DNA from: Actinomadura xylanilytica
GTDB lineage: Bacteria > Actinomycetota > Actinomycetes > Streptosporangiales > Streptosporangiaceae
NCBI RefSeq assembly: GCF_030283145.1
Contig: NZ_JASNWE010000005.1
Span: forward strand, 806,001 to 870,000
Length of the DNA: 64,000 nt
Direction: 5' to 3'
The position numbers and the translations under genes are program-made. How positions within the stretch are numbered: position 1 is the first letter of the stretch; every line of letters starts with the position of its first letter. This document shows positions 59,824-64,000 of this stretch, piece by piece. The notes beneath the pieces are model-generated. The model was not told the DNA's origin. It saw nothing but the letters and a program-made list of their open reading frames with translations, and did no database searches.

Positions 59824-60495
59824 ATGGACTCACCCACCCGCGTGCTGATCGTGGACGACGACGCGCTCGTCCGGGCGGGCCTGTCGATGATACTGGACAG
59901 CGCCGCGGACCTGGAGGTCGTCGCGGACGTCGCGGACGGCGCCGAGGTCGTGGCCGCGGTGAACGAGCACCGGCCGGACGTGGTCCTGATGGACATCCGG
60001 ATGCCCCGGCTGGACGGGCTGGCCGCCACCGAGCGGCTGCGCGCCCGCCGCGAGCCCCCCGAGATCATCATCCTGACCACCTTCGACACCGACGACCACA
60101 TCCTGCGCGCGATGCGGGCCGGGGCGAGCGGCTTCCTGCTCAAGCACACGCCGCCGGCCGAGATCGTCCGGGCGATCCGGCAGGTCGCGGCGGGCGAGCC
60201 GATGCTGTCGCCGGCGGTGCTGCGCAAGATGATGTCCTACGTCGCCGAGACCGGCGTCGACCCGCGGCAGGAGCGCGCCCGCGCGCTGCTCGGCCGGCTG
60301 AGCGAGGGCGAGCGCGCGGTGGCGGCGCTGGTCGGGCGGGGCCGCACCAACGGCGAGATCGGCCGCGAGCTGTCGCTGAGCGTCGCGACGGTGAAGGCGT
60401 ACGTGTCGCGGCTGCTGACCAAGCTGGAGCTCAACAACCGGGTGCAGATCGCCCTGCTGGTGCATGACGCGGGCGCCCCCGGCCCGGCGGGCTGA
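59824..60495 (+). CDS. NarL/FixJ-type response regulator
   Basis: A 223-residue regulator with receiver and LuxR-type HTH domains. Receiver residues: D-D-D in VLIVDDDALVRAG, phosphoacceptor Asp in VVLMDIRMPRLDG, T in IILTTFD, K in FLLKHTPP. The HTH is LSEGERAVAALVGRGRTNGE followed by SVATVKAYVSRLLTKLELNN. Probably partner of the DesK-type kinase that ends 1.35 kb upstream. It lies just before an ABC-2 exporter, a common target of such systems. Confidence 0.94.
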   Translation: MDSPTRVLIVDDDALVRAGLSMILDSAADLEVVADVADGAEVVAAVNEHRPDVVLMDIRMPRLDGLAATERLRARREPPEIIILTTFDTDDHILRAMRAGASGFLLKHTPPAEIVRAIRQVAAGEPMLSPAVLRKMMSYVAETGVDPRQERARALLGRLSEGERAVAALVGRGRTNGEIGRELSLSVATVKAYVSRLLTKLELNNRVQIALLVHDAGAPGPAG

Positions 60496-60643
60496 CCTCC
60501 GGTCCGGACTCCGGCCGCGAGGCCGGGCCGACCATGGGCACCGGGCGGGCCGACCATGGACGCCGGAGGCGGCGACTTCGGTCGGGCGACCGCAGACCAT
60601 CGGCCGACGCGGCGGGCCCCCTCCGGCCGCGAGGCTGAGAGGC

Positions 60644-61582
60644 ATGATCAGTGTTGAACGCCTGACCAAACGCTACGGTGACGTCCCGGCGGTGCACGAG
60701 GTCTCGTTCCAGTGCGCGCCCGGCACCGTCACCGGTTTCCTCGGTCCGAACGGGGCGGGGAAGTCCACCACGATGCGGATGATCTGCGGGCTGACCCCGC
60801 CGACGACCGGGTCGGCGACCGTGAAGGGCGTCCCGTACCGGCGGATCGCCAACCCGGGACGGCACGTCGGGGTGCTGCTCGACGCCGCCGCCCAGCACGC
60901 CGGGCGCACCGGCCGCGAGACCCTGGCGCTGACCGCGCACACCATCGGCGCCGACCGGGACCGGGCCGCGCGGATGCTGGACCTGGTGGGGCTGACGCCG
61001 AAGGCGGCCCGGCGCCGCGTCGGCGGCTACTCGCTCGGGATGCGGCAGCGGCTCGGGATCGCGCAGGCGCTGATGGGCGACCCGAGCGTCCTCATCCTGG
61101 ACGAGCCCGCCAACGGCCTGGACCCGGAGGGCATCTTCTGGATGCGCGGCATGCTGCGCGAGTTCGCCGACCGGGGCGGCACGGTGCTGCTGTCGTCCCA
61201 CCTGCTGCTGGAGGTGGAGGCCGTCGCGGACCGGTTCGTCGTCATCGCGAACGGGCGGATCGCCGCGCAGGGCACCAAGGCCGAGCTGCTCGCCGCCCCG
61301 GACGGGGTGCTGGTCCGGGGGCTCGACGCGACCGCGCTGCACGCGGCGCTGGCCGCGGCCGGGCTGGACCCGCGGCCCGAGGGCGAGGGCGCGTTCGCGG
61401 TGCGGGCCACGGCCGAGGCGGTGGGCCGCGCGGCGGCGTCCGCGGGGGTCGTGCTGCTGGAGCTGCGCCAGGCCGGCGGGGGCGGCCTGGAGCGGCTCTT
61501 CCTTTCCCTGACCGCCGGGACGGCCCCCGTCCCGCCGCCCGCCGGGGCACCCGCCCCGGCCGCCGAGGAGGCCCTGCGATGA
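60644..61582 (+). CDS. ABC-2 type exporter ATP-binding protein
   Basis: A 312-residue ATPase. Walker A is FLGPNGAGKSTTMRMI, the signature is GGYSLGMRQRLGIAQAL, Walker B is VLILDEPANGLDPEG and the H-loop is LLSSHLLLEVEAV. The C-terminal domain is Ala/Pro-rich. GAG-AGG lies close to the ATG at 60644. Stop overlaps the permease ATG by 4 nt. It likely belongs to the regulon of the adjacent response regulator. Confidence 0.94.
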   Translation: MISVERLTKRYGDVPAVHEVSFQCAPGTVTGFLGPNGAGKSTTMRMICGLTPPTTGSATVKGVPYRRIANPGRHVGVLLDAAAQHAGRTGRETLALTAHTIGADRDRAARMLDLVGLTPKAARRRVGGYSLGMRQRLGIAQALMGDPSVLILDEPANGLDPEGIFWMRGMLREFADRGGTVLLSSHLLLEVEAVADRFVVIANGRIAAQGTKAELLAAPDGVLVRGLDATALHAALAAAGLDPRPEGEGAFAVRATAEAVGRAAASAGVVLLELRQAGGGGLERLFLSLTAGTAPVPPPAGAPAPAAEEALR

Positions 61583-62355
61583 CCGCCACCACCGCCCCGG
61601 CGGCCCTGCTCGCTCCGGCCCGGCCGCCGCTCGGCCGGCTCGTCGCCGTCGAACTGCGCAAGATGGTCGACACCCGGTCGGGCCGCTGGCTGCTGGTCCT
61701 GATCGCGGTCGCCGGCGTCGCGCTGATGCCCGTGGTGCTGTTCACCGTGGACGAGCCGGACCAGTCGGTCGTGGAGCTGTTCGTCGCCTCGCAGACCGGT
61801 GCGGCGATCCTGCTGCCGGTCCTCGGCATCCTGTCGGTGACCGCCGAATGGTCGCAGCGGACGGCGCTGTCGACGTTCGCGCTGGTGCCCGAGCGGAACC
61901 GGGTGCTGACCGCCAAGCTGGCCGCCGGCACCGTCCTCGCGGCGGTGTTCCTGGTGCTCGGGATCGCCGTCGCGGTGCTGACCCGCGCGCTCGGCGGGGC
62001 GCTCGGGCGGTCCGGCGGGAGCTGGTCGCTGCCGGCGTCCCTGGTCGGCACGATGCTGCTGTTCACCGTGCTCATGGTGATGATGGGCGCCGCGTTCGGG
62101 ATGCTGTTCATGAACTCGCCGGTGGCGATCGTGCTGTACTTCGTGCTGCCGAGCCTCTGGTCCACCCTGGGCGAGATGATCCAGCGGCTGAAGGGGCCGG
62201 CCGGCTGGCTGGACACCAACCGCACCCTCGACGTCCTCACGCAGGAGGGCGTCAGCGGCGGGGAGTGGGCGCGGATCGGGGCCTCGCTCGCGGTGTGGCT
62301 GCTCCTCCCCCTCGCCGCCGGGGCCGTCCGGCTCGCCCGGCGCGAGGTGAAGTAG
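61579..62355 (+). CDS. ABC-2 type exporter permease
   Basis: A 258-residue permease with six helices. It starts with LGRLVAVELRKMVDTRSGRW, the usual N-terminal coupling helix. SVTAEWSQRTALSTFALVPE is a conserved E-W-x-x-x-T cytoplasmic motif, and MGAAFGMLFMNSPVAIVLYF follows. Works with the upstream ATPase; substrate not evident. Its 3' end is 5 nt from the convergent MFS gene. Confidence 0.92.
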   Translation: MTATTAPAALLAPARPPLGRLVAVELRKMVDTRSGRWLLVLIAVAGVALMPVVLFTVDEPDQSVVELFVASQTGAAILLPVLGILSVTAEWSQRTALSTFALVPERNRVLTAKLAAGTVLAAVFLVLGIAVAVLTRALGGALGRSGGSWSLPASLVGTMLLFTVLMVMMGAAFGMLFMNSPVAIVLYFVLPSLWSTLGEMIQRLKGPAGWLDTNRTLDVLTQEGVSGGEWARIGASLAVWLLLPLAAGAVRLARREVK

Positions 62356-62360
62356 GCCGC

Positions 62361-63875
62361 TCAGCCGCCCGGGGGCCGGCGGGGGGCCAGCGGCACGTGC
62401 CTGAGCAGCAGGGCCGCCGCGAGCCCCACCGCCAGCAGCGGCAGCGAGGCGAGGAAGAGCACCGAGAACGCCTCGGCGAAGGCTTCGGCGACGCCGGTCC
62501 GGACCGGGCCGGGGAGGGTGCCCAGCACCTCCGGCCGGACGGCGTCGTCGAACGAGGGCACCGCCCCGCCCGGGACGCGGCGGACGACCTCCTCGGCGAA
62601 GCGGTTCGACACGATCGCGCCGAAGACGGCCATCCCGGCCGCGGTCCCGACCATGCGGGTGGCGAACACCCCCGAACTGGCGGCGCCGAGGTCCCGGGGC
62701 GGCGCCGCGTTCTGCGCGATGAGCATGACGACCTGCTGGGACAGTCCGGCGCCGAACCCGAGCACCGCCATGTAGAGCCCGGCGGTGACCAGGCCCGTCC
62801 CCGCGTCCATGGTGGCCAGCAGCGCCACCCCGGCGGCGCTGATCGCCATGCTCGCCGCGGGCAGCCGGTGGTAGCGGCCCGTCCGGGCGATGTAGCGGCC
62901 GGCCCCCAGGGACGCGGCGAGGAGCCCGAGCATCATGGGCAGCAGGAGCAGGCCCGACTCGGTGGCGCCGGTGTCCCCCACCACCTGGAAGAACATCGGC
63001 AGGTAGGTGGCCAGGCCGAAGCCGGTCGCGCCGCCGACCAGGGCCACCACGCACGCCACGGTGAACGAGCGGTCGCGGAACAGCCGTGGCGGGATCACCG
63101 GCTCGGCGGCGCGGCGCTCGGCCAGCACCCACGCGGCCAGCAGCACCGCCGTCCCGGCGCCCAGCCCGACGATCGCCGGCGAGCCCCACGGGTACCGGGT
63201 GCCGGCCCAGCTCGTGAACAGGGTGAAGCAGGTGACCGCCGCGCCGAGCAGCACGATGCCCGGATAGTCGACGCGGGGACGGCCCTGCGGCTTCGGCAGC
63301 CGGAGGAACAGCAGGGTGGTGGCCACCGCGACCAGCCCGAGCGGCAGGTTCACGTAGAACACCCACCGCCACGACGCGTGGTCGGTGAGGAACCCGCCGG
63401 CGAGCGGTCCCCCGATGCTGGAAACCGCGAAGATCAGCGCGGAGTAGCCCTGGTAGCGGGCCCGTTCCCGGGGCTCGAACAGCTCCCCGGTCAGCGCGAA
63501 CATCGAGCTCATCAGGCAGCCGGCGCCCGCGCCCTGGACGACGCGGAACGCGATCAGCCAGCCCATCGACGGCGCCGCGCCGCACGCGGCCGACCCGGCC
63601 AGGAAGCCGAGCAGCCCGGCCAGGAAGACCGGCTTGCGGCCGAACAGGTCGCCGAGCCGCCCGGACAGGGGGACGGTGACGCTGGTGGCCAGCACGTACG
63701 CGGTCGAGACCCAGGCGAGCCGGTCGAGCCCTCCCAGGTCCCCCACGATCGCGGGCAGCGCCGTACTGAGCACGGTCGCGTCCAGGGATGACATCAGCCC
63801 GGCGAGCATCAGCCCGCCGAAGACCAGCAGCCGGTGCCGGCGGCTCATCGGCGCGGACGGGGCGGTCATGGTCAT
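62361..63875 (-). CDS. DHA2 family drug exporter (EmrB/QacA)
   Basis: A 504-residue MFS exporter with 14 predicted helices. Signature motifs are LMSSLDATVLSTALPAI in helix 1, the D-x-x-G-R-K-P loop in RLGDLFGRKPVFLAG and motif C in FAVSSIGGPLAGGFLTDHAS. GAGG lies 5 nt before the ATG at 63875. It is divergent from a probable MarR-type gene; a palindromic site lies between them. Such exporters move lipophilic drugs by proton antiport. Confidence 0.93.
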   Translation of the reverse strand: MTMTAPSAPMSRRHRLLVFGGLMLAGLMSSLDATVLSTALPAIVGDLGGLDRLAWVSTAYVLATSVTVPLSGRLGDLFGRKPVFLAGLLGFLAGSAACGAAPSMGWLIAFRVVQGAGAGCLMSSMFALTGELFEPRERARYQGYSALIFAVSSIGGPLAGGFLTDHASWRWVFYVNLPLGLVAVATTLLFLRLPKPQGRPRVDYPGIVLLGAAVTCFTLFTSWAGTRYPWGSPAIVGLGAGTAVLLAAWVLAERRAAEPVIPPRLFRDRSFTVACVVALVGGATGFGLATYLPMFFQVVGDTGATESGLLLLPMMLGLLAASLGAGRYIARTGRYHRLPAASMAISAAGVALLATMDAGTGLVTAGLYMAVLGFGAGLSQQVVMLIAQNAAPPRDLGAASSGVFATRMVGTAAGMAVFGAIVSNRFAEEVVRRVPGGAVPSFDDAVRPEVLGTLPGPVRTGVAEAFAEAFSVLFLASLPLLAVGLAAALLLRHVPLAPRRPPGG

Positions 63876-63896
63876 GCGCACCTCACACTGATTGAC

Positions 63897-63915
63897 TTAG
63901 GCATATAAATGCTAA
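63897..63915. promoter_or_regulatory. Candidate MarR-type operator
   Basis: TTAGGCATATAAATGCTAA is an imperfect palindrome (TTAG-GCAT/ATGC-TAA) in an AT-rich patch within a GC-rich window. It lies between the divergent exporter and the gene starting at 63961. Its position fits autoregulation by a MarR-like repressor. Confidence 0.5.
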
Positions 63916-63948
63916 ACGCATCAATGTGACCGGCGCAACCGCCGCCGC

Positions 63949-63954
63949 TAGACT
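63949..63954 (+). promoter_or_regulatory. Putative -10 box of leaderless transcript at 63961
   Basis: TAGACT, six C residues, then ATG at 63961. A GTGACC hexamer at 63926-63931 gives a 17-nt spacer and is a plausible -35. Same arrangement as before polX. Confidence 0.5.
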
Positions 63955-63960
63955 CCCCCC

Positions 63961-64000
63961 ATGAGCGAGGACGCGGCGGACGCCGTCGAGCGGAGCATGG
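63961..64000 (+). CDS. Start of a probable MarR-type regulator, truncated by window edge
   Basis: Only 13 codons are visible (MSEDAADAVERSM). The role is inferred from position: it is divergent from a DHA2 exporter and shares with it a palindromic site. No domain can be seen. Confidence 0.4.
   Translation, partial: MSEDAADAVERSM

Noticed and set aside
1..64000. CRISPR arrays, tRNA/rRNA genes, insertion sequences or prophage
   Set aside because: I saw no regularly spaced repeats, cloverleaf-like sequences, transposase or integrase motifs, or phage genes.

Overview
The window is very GC-rich, uses GTG and TTG starts freely, and is packed with divergent, convergent and overlapping operons. Mycothiol-era actinobacterial markers are abundant: OpcA, a SufR-SufB-SufD-Rieske-SufC-SufS-SufU-SufT iron-sulfur operon, a proteasome beta subunit, AIM24 family triplets, and an ABC-F/small HTH/enoyl-CoA hydratase cluster. 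I infer a high-GC Actinomycetota chromosome, probably from the Streptosporangiales/Thermomonosporaceae (Actinomadura-like). That placement is inference; no rRNA or other taxonomic marker is present. From memory of the Mycobacterium tuberculosis map, the backbone follows the block from devB/opcA/zwf2/tal/tkt/ctaB through sufR-sufBDC-csd to echA12/Rv1473A/Rv1473. Segments lying between those anchors are therefore likely lineage-specific additions.

Layout. 1-3.8 kb: a partial hypothetical gene, an LD-carboxypeptidase, a sirtuin, a sulfotransferase and a 49-residue membrane protein. 4-10.4 kb: an ABC exporter, enoyl-CoA hydratase, a small HTH protein and an ABC-F ATPase preceded by what looks like a translational attenuator, then a VOC protein. 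10.4-16.8 kb: three tandem AIM24 proteins, small membrane proteins, a NarL-type two-component pair and a methyltransferase. 16.8-23.6 kb: the complete suf operon with SufR and an upstream IdeR/DmdR1-like iron box. 23.6-30.8 kb: a universal stress protein, a cationic amino acid permease and a full arginine deiminase pathway (carbamate kinase, ornithine carbamoyltransferase, arginine deiminase, AdiC-like antiporter).

31-37 kb: an orphan F1-ATPase gamma subunit, an ABC-2 exporter, an EamA exporter, and a four-gene cassette made of a six-cysteine 52-residue peptide, MauE, a thioredoxin-like protein and an S26 signal peptidase. 37-43 kb: an orphan proteasome beta subunit with all catalytic residues, PolX, CtaA, a PrsW-type protease and CtaB. 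43.7-55.9 kb: the pentose phosphate operon tkt-tal-pgi-pgi'-pgi''-zwf-opcA-pgl, with three consecutive glucose-6-phosphate isomerase homologues of which the second and third have lost catalytic motifs. 56-64 kb: an L,D-transpeptidase lipoprotein, a DesK-type kinase and its likely regulator separated by an opposing MFS gene, an ABC-2 exporter, and a DHA2 drug exporter divergent from the start of a probable MarR-type regulator.

The best candidates for undescribed biology are: (i) the Cys-rich peptide/MauE/thioredoxin/signal peptidase cassette; (ii) the serial GPI pseudoenzymes; (iii) the hexapeptide leader with a Shine-Dalgarno-sequestering hairpin in front of the ABC-F gene; and (iv) the orphan ATP synthase gamma and proteasome beta paralogues. 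No tRNA, rRNA, CRISPR array, IS element or prophage was recognised.
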